Assembly: GCA_005882525.1 (NCBI GenBank)
Contig: VBGO01000028.1
Coordinates: 1 to 21,869 of the forward strand
Length of the DNA: 21,869 bases
Reading direction: 5' to 3'
From: Chloroflexota bacterium
Lineage (GTDB): Bacteria; Chloroflexota; Dormibacteria; CF-121
The notes under the pieces were generated by a model. It did not search any database and was not told where the DNA came from. It saw only the letters and a list, made by a program, of their open reading frames with translations. A program made the position numbers and the translations under genes. Shown here one piece after another: positions 16,674-21,869 of this stretch. The first letter of the stretch is position 1; each line of letters starts with the position of its first letter.

Positions 16674-17081
16674 ATGATCGACCTCGATCGCGCGCGCCAG
16701 TTCATCAAGGTGCGTCACGATGGCATCCTGGCCACGATCAAGCGCGACGGCCGCCCCCAGCTCTCCAACATCCTGTATCTCCTGGACGATGATGGCCGTC
16801 TCAAGATCTCGGTCACGCAGACCCGGGCGAAGACCCACAACCTCCGTCGCGATCCGCGGGCCAGCCTGCACGTCCAGGGCCGCGACCGGTACGAGTACCT
16901 GGTGGCGGAGGGGACGGCTGAGTTCATCGAGGGCGCCGGGCTGGCGGAGGGGCTCCGCCACTACTACCGCAAGGTCCGCGGCGAACATCCCGACTGGTCT
17001 GAATACGACGCCGCCATGCTCAAGGAGCAGCGCCTGCTGCTCTCGGTCTCGGTCGATCGGGCTTACGGCCAGCTTCGCTAG
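16674..17081 (+). CDS. PPOX-class / F420-dependent flavin-fold oxidoreductase
   Basis: A 135-residue split-barrel protein of the pyridoxamine-phosphate-oxidase-like group, most like the Rv1155-type 'PPOX class F420-dependent' family. Recognisable are the first strands GILATIKRDGRPQLSNILYLLDDDGRLKISV, the cofactor-contact segment TRAKTHNLRRDPRASL (about residues 50-65) and an acidic EGTAEFIEG strand. Such enzymes bind FMN or F420 and reduce unknown small substrates; cofactor choice cannot be settled here. ATG 16674 has GGGGG very close; TAGCAT ends nine bases before it, so a near-leaderless start is possible. Its TAG overlaps the stop of the convergent gene in CTAG. Confidence 0.82.
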   Translation: MIDLDRARQFIKVRHDGILATIKRDGRPQLSNILYLLDDDGRLKISVTQTRAKTHNLRRDPRASLHVQGRDRYEYLVAEGTAEFIEGAGLAEGLRHYYRKVRGEHPDWSEYDAAMLKEQRLLLSVSVDRAYGQLR

Positions 17082-17305
17082 CGGACGGCCAGGCAGGTGA
17101 CGGTTTTGAAGACCCCGTCGATCTTCTGGATCTTCTCGACGATGACCGATCCGATGCCTGCCACGTCGGGGGCCTCGACGGCGGCGATCACGTCATATTC
17201 GCCGGTGATGGCATCGGCCAGCTCGATGCCCTTGACGCCCTGAAGAGACCTGGCCACCTCGATCGCCTTTCCCGCCGACGCGTTGATCAGCACATACGCC
17301 CGCAT
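17078..17305 (-). CDS. Stand-alone Lrp/AsnC ligand-binding (RAM) domain protein
   Basis: A 75-residue protein consisting only of the AsnC-type C-terminal alpha-beta sandwich that binds amino acids and forms dimers and octamers: MRAYVLINASAGKA ... GVKGIELADAITGEYDVIAAVEAPDV ... KIDGVFKTVTCLAV. The GEYD turn of the family is present. The N-terminal helix-turn-helix of Lrp is absent, so it is not a DNA-binding regulator by itself. AGGAGGG lies a few bases before the ATG at 17305. It is divergent from tdh-kbl (64 bases between starts), an operon controlled by Lrp in Escherichia coli, which suggests a sensing role for threonine, glycine or leucine. It converges on the PPOX gene with overlapping stops. 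Confidence 0.85.
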   Translation of the reverse strand: MRAYVLINASAGKAIEVARSLQGVKGIELADAITGEYDVIAAVEAPDVAGIGSVIVEKIQKIDGVFKTVTCLAVR

Positions 17306-17356
17306 TGCACCCTCCTGGACGGATTTCGACCTTCAGAATACGGGTTTGGGCGCCGT

Positions 17357-17362
17357 TAAGAT
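17357..17362 (+). promoter_or_regulatory. Possible -10 element of a leaderless promoter for tdh
   Basis: TAAGAT ends eight bases before the ATG at 17370, so transcription would begin at or within a base of that codon. An upstream in-frame ATG at 17361 overlaps the hexamer itself and would not be transcribed. No Shine-Dalgarno or -35 is seen. Confidence 0.4.
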
Positions 17363-17369
17363 GGTAAGC

Positions 17370-18413
17370 ATGACGTCCATGACGGCAGTGGTGAAAGCCG
17401 CTGCCGGTCCGGGCGCCGAGATCGACCAGGTCGCCGTCCCCGAGCCGAAGGGTAAGGACGTGTTGATCGAGGTCGCCGCCTCCTCGATTTGCGGCACCGA
17501 CGTCCACATCTTCGACTGGAATGAGTGGGCCCAGCGCCACATCCATCCGCCGCGGGTCTTCGGTCACGAGATGTCCGGCCGGATCGTCGCCACCGGACCG
17601 GAGGTCAAAGACCTCGAGCCCGGGACGTTTGTCGCGGCCGAGACCCATGTGGTCGACCACACCTGCCGCCAGTGCCGGCGCGGTCTCTACCACCTCTGCG
17701 AGAACACACGTGTGCTGGGCGTCGATCGGGACGGGTCCTTCGCCCGCTACGTGCTGCTGCCGGCGGAGAACTGCTGGCGGAACGCCCCAGGCCTGAGCCC
17801 GGAGGTCGCCGCCCTGCAGGAGCCGTTCGGGAATGCGGTCCACGCCGCTACGGCCGGTCCGCTCAAGGACAACGCGGTCGCGATCTTCGGGCTGGGTCCC
17901 ATCGGTCTCTGCGCCGTCGGCATCGCCCGGGCGGAGGGTGCGGCGGCGGTTTACGGCGTCGAGCCCAACCCCTACCGCCGCGAGTTGGCTGAGCAGATGG
18001 GTGCGACGGCGGTCCTTGCGCCCTCGGCGTCGACGGTTGAGGACATCCGCAAGCTCAATGGCGGGGTCGGCGTCGACGTCGTCCTGGAAATGTCGGGCCA
18101 CCCGGTCGCCATCGAGCAGGGGCTTCAGGTGCTCCATCGTGGTGGGTGGATCAGTCTGCTGGGCATCGGGGACCGGTCCGTCACGCTCGACCTCAACGAC
18201 CTAGTGGTCACCAAGGGGATCACGATCTACGGCATCTTCGGCCGGCGCATCTGGGAGACGTGGGAGCGCACCTCCGACTACCTCAGCAGCGGCAAGGTCG
18301 ACGTCTCGCCGCTGATCACCCACCGCTTCCCGCTCGACGACTTCCAGGAGGCGATGGCCCAGATGAAGAGTGGCCGATCAGGGAAAGTCGTGCTGCTGCC
18401 CAACGACGGCTAG
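17370..18413 (+). CDS. tdh: L-threonine 3-dehydrogenase (zinc MDR family)
   Basis: Oxidises L-threonine with NAD+ to 2-amino-3-ketobutyrate, which Kbl then cleaves. The 347-residue medium-chain dehydrogenase shows the catalytic zinc site (Cys41 in SSICGTDVHIFDWNEW, His66-Glu67 in GHEMSG), the threonine-dehydrogenase-specific DVHIFDWNEW, and the nucleotide fold IFGLGPIGLCAVGIARAEGA. In the structural zinc lobe the first cysteine of the usual four is replaced by Asp96: VVDHTCRQCRRGLYHLC keeps Cys99, Cys102 and Cys110. Three in-frame ATGs (17361, 17370, 17379) compete for the start; I use 17370 because TAAGAT ends eight bases before it. The neighbour kbl starts nine bases after the stop, supporting the assignment over a generic alcohol or sorbitol dehydrogenase. 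Confidence 0.92.
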   Translation: MTSMTAVVKAAAGPGAEIDQVAVPEPKGKDVLIEVAASSICGTDVHIFDWNEWAQRHIHPPRVFGHEMSGRIVATGPEVKDLEPGTFVAAETHVVDHTCRQCRRGLYHLCENTRVLGVDRDGSFARYVLLPAENCWRNAPGLSPEVAALQEPFGNAVHAATAGPLKDNAVAIFGLGPIGLCAVGIARAEGAAAVYGVEPNPYRRELAEQMGATAVLAPSASTVEDIRKLNGGVGVDVVLEMSGHPVAIEQGLQVLHRGGWISLLGIGDRSVTLDLNDLVVTKGITIYGIFGRRIWETWERTSDYLSSGKVDVSPLITHRFPLDDFQEAMAQMKSGRSGKVVLLPNDG

Positions 18414-18422
18414 GAGGGTCAC

Positions 18423-19610
18423 ATGATCACAGAAAAGAAAACCCAATTCCTGATCGACGAACTGGACCAGCTCCGGCGGCAGGGGCTGTTTCGTCCGCTG
18501 CGGGTGCTGGGCTCAGCCCAGGACACGGAGGTCGTCGTGGACGGGAAGCACGTCCTCAATCTCTCTTCGAACAACTACCTGGGGCTGACCACCCACCCAC
18601 GCCTGAAGACGGCCATGACCGAGGCAACGCAGGCCTGGGGCGCCGGCTCCGGCGCGGTGCGTACCATCGCCGGGACCATGTCGGTTCATGAGGAGCTCGA
18701 GCGGCGGCTCGCCGAGTTCAAGCACACGGAGGCGTCGCTCGTCTTCCAATCTGGCTTCACGGCCAACCTGGGGGTCCTCCAGTCATTAGTGCGCGAGGGC
18801 GACGTCATCATCAGCGACGAGCTGAACCACGCCTCGATCATCGACGGCATCCGCCTCTCCAAGGCGGAGCGCTCGATCTTCAAGCACCGCGACCTGGATG
18901 ACCTCGAGCGACATCTCGAGAAGCACCGTGACCGGCGCGTCAAACTGGTGGTCACCGACGGCGTCTTCAGCATGGATGGCGACATTGCGCCGCTCCAGGG
19001 GATCGTCGAGCGCGCCGAGCGGTTCGGTGCCCTGGTGATGGTCGACGACGCCCACGCCAGCGGCGTCCTGGGCAAGAACGGGCGCGGCTCGGTCAACCAC
19101 TTCGGCCTCGATGGGCGGGTGGACCTGCAGATGGGGACGCTCTCGAAGGCGATCGGGGTGCTGGGCGGCTACGTCGCCGCTCCCCAACCGGTGCGCGACT
19201 TCCTGGTCCATCGCGCTCGGCCGTTCCTGTTCAGCACCTCCCATCCGCCGGGGGTGGCGGCCGCCTGCATCGCGGCGATCGACGTCCTGCTCGCCGAGCC
19301 GGAGCGGATCGACCGCCTATGGGAGAACACGGCCCGTTTCAAGGCGGGCCTCAAGCGGCTCGGCTTCGACACCGGGGCTAGTGAGACCCCCATCACGCCG
19401 GTGATCGTGGGCAAGGGCGCCGTCGCCATGGAGTTCTCCGACCGCCTCTTCAAGCTGGGCGTCTTTGCGCAGGGCATCGGCTACCCCACGGTTCCCGAAG
19501 GCCGGGCGCGGATTCGTACCATCGTGACCAGCGTCCACACCGATGCCCAGCTCGACCGCGCCCTGGAGGCGTTCGAGAAGGGCGGCAGGGAGCTTGGGGT
19601 GATCGCGTAA
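18423..19610 (+). CDS. kbl: Glycine C-acetyltransferase (2-amino-3-ketobutyrate CoA ligase)
   Basis: PLP enzyme that cleaves 2-amino-3-ketobutyrate with CoA into glycine and acetyl-CoA. At 395 residues it has the family length. Features: SSNNYLGLTTHPRLK near residue 43, GAGSGAVRTIAGT, the PLP-ring aspartate in VDDAHASGVLG and the Schiff-base lysine in MGTLSKAIGVLGGY (Lys242). The chain lacks features pointing to the related KBL-fold enzymes 8-amino-7-oxononanoate synthase or 5-aminolevulinate synthase, and tdh directly upstream settles the role. AGGAGGGT overlapping the tdh stop region (18412-18419) provides a strong ribosome-binding site. Confidence 0.94.
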   Translation: MITEKKTQFLIDELDQLRRQGLFRPLRVLGSAQDTEVVVDGKHVLNLSSNNYLGLTTHPRLKTAMTEATQAWGAGSGAVRTIAGTMSVHEELERRLAEFKHTEASLVFQSGFTANLGVLQSLVREGDVIISDELNHASIIDGIRLSKAERSIFKHRDLDDLERHLEKHRDRRVKLVVTDGVFSMDGDIAPLQGIVERAERFGALVMVDDAHASGVLGKNGRGSVNHFGLDGRVDLQMGTLSKAIGVLGGYVAAPQPVRDFLVHRARPFLFSTSHPPGVAAACIAAIDVLLAEPERIDRLWENTARFKAGLKRLGFDTGASETPITPVIVGKGAVAMEFSDRLFKLGVFAQGIGYPTVPEGRARIRTIVTSVHTDAQLDRALEAFEKGGRELGVIA

Positions 19611-19650
19611 CCTTCACCACGCAACGTACATATATGGGTAGGTCAGCCGC

Positions 19651-20211
19651 GTGACCGAGCGTTCGGCGGCGGAGCTGCAAGACGAGGCGCGCTTGATCGA
19701 AGCCGCCAAGCGGGACCGCAAGGCGTTTGCCGCCCTCTACGACCGCTACTTCGATCAGATCTACTCGTACTGCTATTACCACTCCGGCCGGCGTGAGGAG
19801 GCGGAGGACCTGGCAAGCGAGACGTTCCAACGTGCGCTGGAAGGCCTCGGCGATTTCGAATGGCGAGGAATCCCATATTCAGCATGGTTGTACAAAGTCG
19901 CCTCAAACTTGATGTCGAAGCGGCGGCGCCGGCCGCCCTGGGTCGAGCTGCCGGATCCGATCGCGGGCAGCGGCGAGAACGATCCCGAGCGGCTCTGGCT
20001 GCGCCGGGAGCAAGGCGATGAACTCCACAGGGCGGTGCGAACGCTGCCGCTCGACCAGCGCGAGGCGGTGCTCCTCAAATTCGAGGGCCGGCTCAAGAAC
20101 AAGGAGATCGGTGTGATCATGAGCCGCAGCGAAGGGGCGGTGAAGTTGCTCATCTTCCGTGCCGTCCATGGCCTGCGCCGGCGGCTTGCCGAACAGGAGA
20201 AGCGGCGATGA
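19651..20211 (+). CDS. ECF-like sigma-70 family RNA polymerase sigma factor
   Basis: A 186-residue two-domain sigma factor. Region 2 spans about residues 26-94 (FAALYDRYFDQIYSYCYYHSG ... AEDLASETFQRALEGL ... YKVASNLMSKRRRR) and region 4 about 124-180 (LPLDQREAVLLKFEGRLKNKEIGVIMSRSEGAVKLLIFRAVHGLRRRL, quoted here in part as the helix-turn-helix). Region 3 is absent, as in ECF sigmas. The GTG start at 19651 is preceded by TACATATAT (19627-19635), a possible -10, but no strong Shine-Dalgarno. The stop overlaps the next gene's ATG as ATGA, so a regulator-partner pair is likely. Target genes are unknown; the polysaccharide deacetylase downstream is a candidate. Confidence 0.88.
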   Translation: MTERSAAELQDEARLIEAAKRDRKAFAALYDRYFDQIYSYCYYHSGRREEAEDLASETFQRALEGLGDFEWRGIPYSAWLYKVASNLMSKRRRRPPWVELPDPIAGSGENDPERLWLRREQGDELHRAVRTLPLDQREAVLLKFEGRLKNKEIGVIMSRSEGAVKLLIFRAVHGLRRRLAEQEKRR

Positions 20212-20600
20212 ATCCGCGGCCTGAGGATGTCGATGCCCTCGCTCGGGCAGTCGACCGGGTGGTGTTCGCCGAGGCCGGACGAAGCGGCGAGCCTGAACCG
20301 CAATCGGCGTCTCTGGCTCTCATCTCCTACCTCAACGACAGCTTCCCGCGGATGGCCGTGGCGGCCAGCCGTCGCGAGCGGCTGCAGCGGCGGCTGGTGC
20401 GGGCGCTGGGCATTCCGAACGATTCGGCGCCTACCGGCTGGGTTCGGCTCGAGGTCGAGATGAACCGCCGGCTCGGCAATCTCGATCCCCGGTGGACGCC
20501 CGTCGTTGGTGGCGCCGCGCTGGTCCTGATCGGCGTCCTCGGCTTCGCCGTCTGGCGGCAGCGCGGCTCGGGGAAGCCGGTGATCGCCGCGCTTCGCTAG
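20208..20600 (+). CDS. Single-pass membrane protein, candidate anti-sigma factor
   Basis: A 130-residue protein overlapping the sigma gene by ATGA. The first ~96 residues are charged and helical (ALARAVDRVVF, SRRERLQRRLVRALGI), followed by one transmembrane segment at about 97-116 (VVGGAALVLIGVLGFAVW) and a short basic tail. There is no cysteine at all, so it is not a zinc-type (HxxxCxxC) anti-sigma. I recognise no family. Its role as sigma antagonist is inferred from the overlap with the sigma gene and the topology (soluble N-terminal domain, single C-terminal helix). Confidence 0.6.
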   Translation: MNPRPEDVDALARAVDRVVFAEAGRSGEPEPQSASLALISYLNDSFPRMAVAASRRERLQRRLVRALGIPNDSAPTGWVRLEVEMNRRLGNLDPRWTPVVGGAALVLIGVLGFAVWRQRGSGKPVIAALR

Positions 20601-20643
20601 CCGCGAAACTCTCGCCGGTCTTCACCGTTACAGTTGGCAGCCC

Positions 20644-21603
20644 ATGGGTAGGTCGGCGTCGGGCGCGGCTCGAGCAGGCACACTGGTGCTCCTCCTCTTG
20701 CTTCCTGCGGTTCTGGCAGGCGCAGGCCTTCGTCCGGCCGCGCCGGTGGCTGCCCTCGCGATCGTGCCAGGCGATGCGTCGGACGATGTCGATGACCCTG
20801 ATGGGCTGATCGTGGCTCACCCGGCGAAGCCGGCGCTGGCCCAGCAACCCGTGCTTGGCGAGCTAACGCCGCAGCTGTCGCCGGTCCCCTCAGGTCCCCT
20901 GACCTACGTCCCGATCCTCTACTACCACTACATCCGGGTAAATCCGAATCCAGGCGACCGCGTCGGATTCGAGCTATCGACCCCGCCCGCGGTGTTTCGA
21001 GCCCAGATGCAGTACCTCGCCGACCAGGGGTTCCATGTCATCTCGCTCCACCAGGCGGTGGTGGCGGTCAAAAGCCATGGTGGTCTCCCGTCACGCCCCG
21101 TCGTCCTGACGTTCGATGACGGCTACGCCGACTTCTTCACGGTAGCGGTTCCGATCCTCCACAGTCACGGCTTCACCGCCACGGATTTCGTCGTGACCGG
21201 TCGGATGGGAGGAAGCGGTTTTATGACGCCCGGCCAGGTCCTGGCCGCGGATGGCCAGGGATTCACAATCGGCGCGCACACAGTGGACCACGTGGCGTTG
21301 GCGGCACAGACGCCGGCCCGGGCCGCCTGGGAGATGAAGCAAAGCAAACTGACGCTGGAGGCGCTGCTCGGGCACCCGGTGATCGACTTCGCCTACCCCT
21401 ATGGGAGTTTCAACCAGTACGACATGGCCCAGGCGAAGAGTCTCGGCTTCGAGACCGCGGTTTCGACGCTGTCTGGAACCGCGCATTACGTTGGCCAGCT
21501 GATGGAGCTTTCGCGGGTGCGGATCGGCGGGGGTCTCCCCCTGACGTACTTCGCTAGCGTCGTTGGGGGGCCGCGCCCCACCCCGGCCGAGCTCCGAGCA
21601 TGA
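20644..21603 (+). CDS. Secreted or membrane-anchored polysaccharide deacetylase (NodB/CE4 domain)
   Basis: A 319-residue protein with an N-terminal hydrophobic segment (residues 12-29, LLLLLP then AGAG) that may be a signal peptide or anchor, a low-complexity linker to about residue 85 and a NodB-homology domain. The metal and catalytic motifs are VVLTFDDGY (Asp158, Asp159), GAHTVDH (His212, His216) and FAYPYGSF (249-256). YVPILYYHYI at the domain start is typical of the YadE/PgaB-like group acting on N-acetylated glycans such as peptidoglycan or exopolysaccharide. TACAGT (20629-20634) lies nine bases before ATG 20644; no Shine-Dalgarno. Its TGA overlaps the next ORF's ATG. Confidence 0.88.
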   Translation: MGRSASGAARAGTLVLLLLLPAVLAGAGLRPAAPVAALAIVPGDASDDVDDPDGLIVAHPAKPALAQQPVLGELTPQLSPVPSGPLTYVPILYYHYIRVNPNPGDRVGFELSTPPAVFRAQMQYLADQGFHVISLHQAVVAVKSHGGLPSRPVVLTFDDGYADFFTVAVPILHSHGFTATDFVVTGRMGGSGFMTPGQVLAADGQGFTIGAHTVDHVALAAQTPARAAWEMKQSKLTLEALLGHPVIDFAYPYGSFNQYDMAQAKSLGFETAVSTLSGTAHYVGQLMELSRVRIGGGLPLTYFASVVGGPRPTPAELRA

Positions 21604-21767
21604 CCTCGCACGACGAGCTGTCGCCAAGGGAGGCCGCCCGCATCCGGGCCCGTGACCGGAAGGCGAGGCCACCGAAGATGGTCGTCGACAATGCCGGCGT
21701 GAAGAAGATCCAGATGGCCCTGCGGGACCGATCGAGCACCAAGAAGGCGAAGAAGCCCAAGCAGTAA
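21600..21767 (+). CDS. Small basic protein (55 residues), unknown
   Basis: ATG 21600 overlaps the deacetylase stop as ATGA and the frame runs to TAA 21765-21767. The product is strongly basic: SPREAARIRARDRKARPPK near the N-terminus, a short VVDNAGVKKIQMALRDR helix and a lysine-rich tail TKKAKKPKQ. Codon use is GC-rich like its neighbours, and the overlap with the gene upstream suggests coupled translation. The tail resembles that of the lysine-rich micropeptide at 16544. A nucleic-acid-binding role is a guess from charge only. Its stop codon lies inside the likely -10 hexamer of galU. Confidence 0.6.
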   Translation: MTSHDELSPREAARIRARDRKARPPKMVVDNAGVKKIQMALRDRSSTKKAKKPKQ

Positions 21768-21770
21768 AGT
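21765..21770 (+). promoter_or_regulatory. Probable -10 element of a leaderless promoter for galU
   Basis: TAAAGT is followed by exactly six bases and then the GTG start at 21777, matching the spacing seen before the DapA-like and hydrolase genes. The first three bases are the stop codon of the preceding small gene. No Shine-Dalgarno and no -35 are seen. Confidence 0.45.
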
Positions 21771-21776
21771 TAGATC

Positions 21777-21869
21777 GTGACCCCAATTCGCAAAGCGGTA
21801 TTCCCGGCCGCCGGACTTGGCACACGCTTCTTGCCCGCGACCAAGGCGCAACCGAAGGAAATGCTGCCG
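21777..21869 (+). CDS. galU: UTP-glucose-1-phosphate uridylyltransferase (5' fragment)
   Basis: Only 31 residues fall inside the window, but they carry the GalU N-terminal signature: TPIRKAVFPAAGLGTRFLP followed by ATKAQPKEMLP, the nucleotide-binding glycine loop and the conserved K-x2-PKEMLP stretch. The enzyme makes UDP-glucose for envelope glycans, fitting the polysaccharide deacetylase upstream. The start is GTG at 21777. The related glucose-1-phosphate thymidylyltransferases usually lack the ATKA-PKEMLP form, so GalU is favoured. Confidence 0.88.
   Translation, partial: MTPIRKAVFPAAGLGTRFLPATKAQPKEMLP

Overview
The window is high-GC, densely packed chromosomal DNA with short intergenic gaps and frequent GTG, TTG and probably CTG or other rare starts. 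No phage, transposon, CRISPR, rRNA or tRNA was recognised. Gene content (stand-alone ftcD and fchA behind hutHUI, B12-dependent NrdJ, TypA, DUF4383, PPOX/F420-type oxidoreductase) and the many apparently leaderless promoters suggest an uncultured soil-type member of the Chloroflexota/Dormibacterota or a neighbouring high-GC terrabacterial lineage. That placement is inference from gene content, not a phylogenetic result.

Layout. 1-594 (-): 5' part of a DapA/KDG-aldolase-family lyase, cut by the window edge. 789-2586 (+): Tat/lipobox family 1 solute-binding protein, then a small three-helix membrane protein. 2614-3528 (-): family 3 (amino-acid type) solute-binding lipoprotein, divergent from the hut genes. 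3681-9520 (+): five overlapping genes hutH-hutU-hutI-ftcD-fchA, a complete route from histidine to glutamate plus 5,10-methenyl-THF. 9555-10889 (+): DUF4383 membrane protein and an alpha/beta hydrolase. About 10902-12752 (+): TypA/BipA GTPase with no conventional start codon. 12753-13040 (-): two-helix membrane protein, tail-to-tail with typA. 13144-15930 (+): NrdJ behind a near-consensus sigma-70 promoter. 15931-16673: hairpin, a possible Cys-rich micro-ORF, a structured leader-like stretch, a 21-residue lysine-rich peptide gene with near-perfect Shine-Dalgarno, and a UUCG hairpin. 16674-17305: PPOX-type oxidoreductase converging on a stand-alone AsnC/Lrp ligand-binding domain protein. 17370-19610 (+): tdh-kbl, threonine to glycine plus acetyl-CoA. 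19651-20600 (+): ECF-like sigma factor and a probable membrane partner. 20644-21767 (+): NodB-type polysaccharide deacetylase and a 55-residue basic protein. 21777-end (+): start of galU.

Functionally, much of the window is amino-acid catabolism feeding one-carbon and central metabolism (hut/ftcD/fchA and tdh/kbl), with two orphan binding proteins that could supply substrates. The points most worth a second look are the repeated TANNNT hexamer 6-9 bases ahead of many first genes (leaderless transcription), the probable CTG start of ftcD, the missing start codon of typA with a six-codon mini-ORF in its place, and the lysine-rich micropeptide with its structured upstream region.
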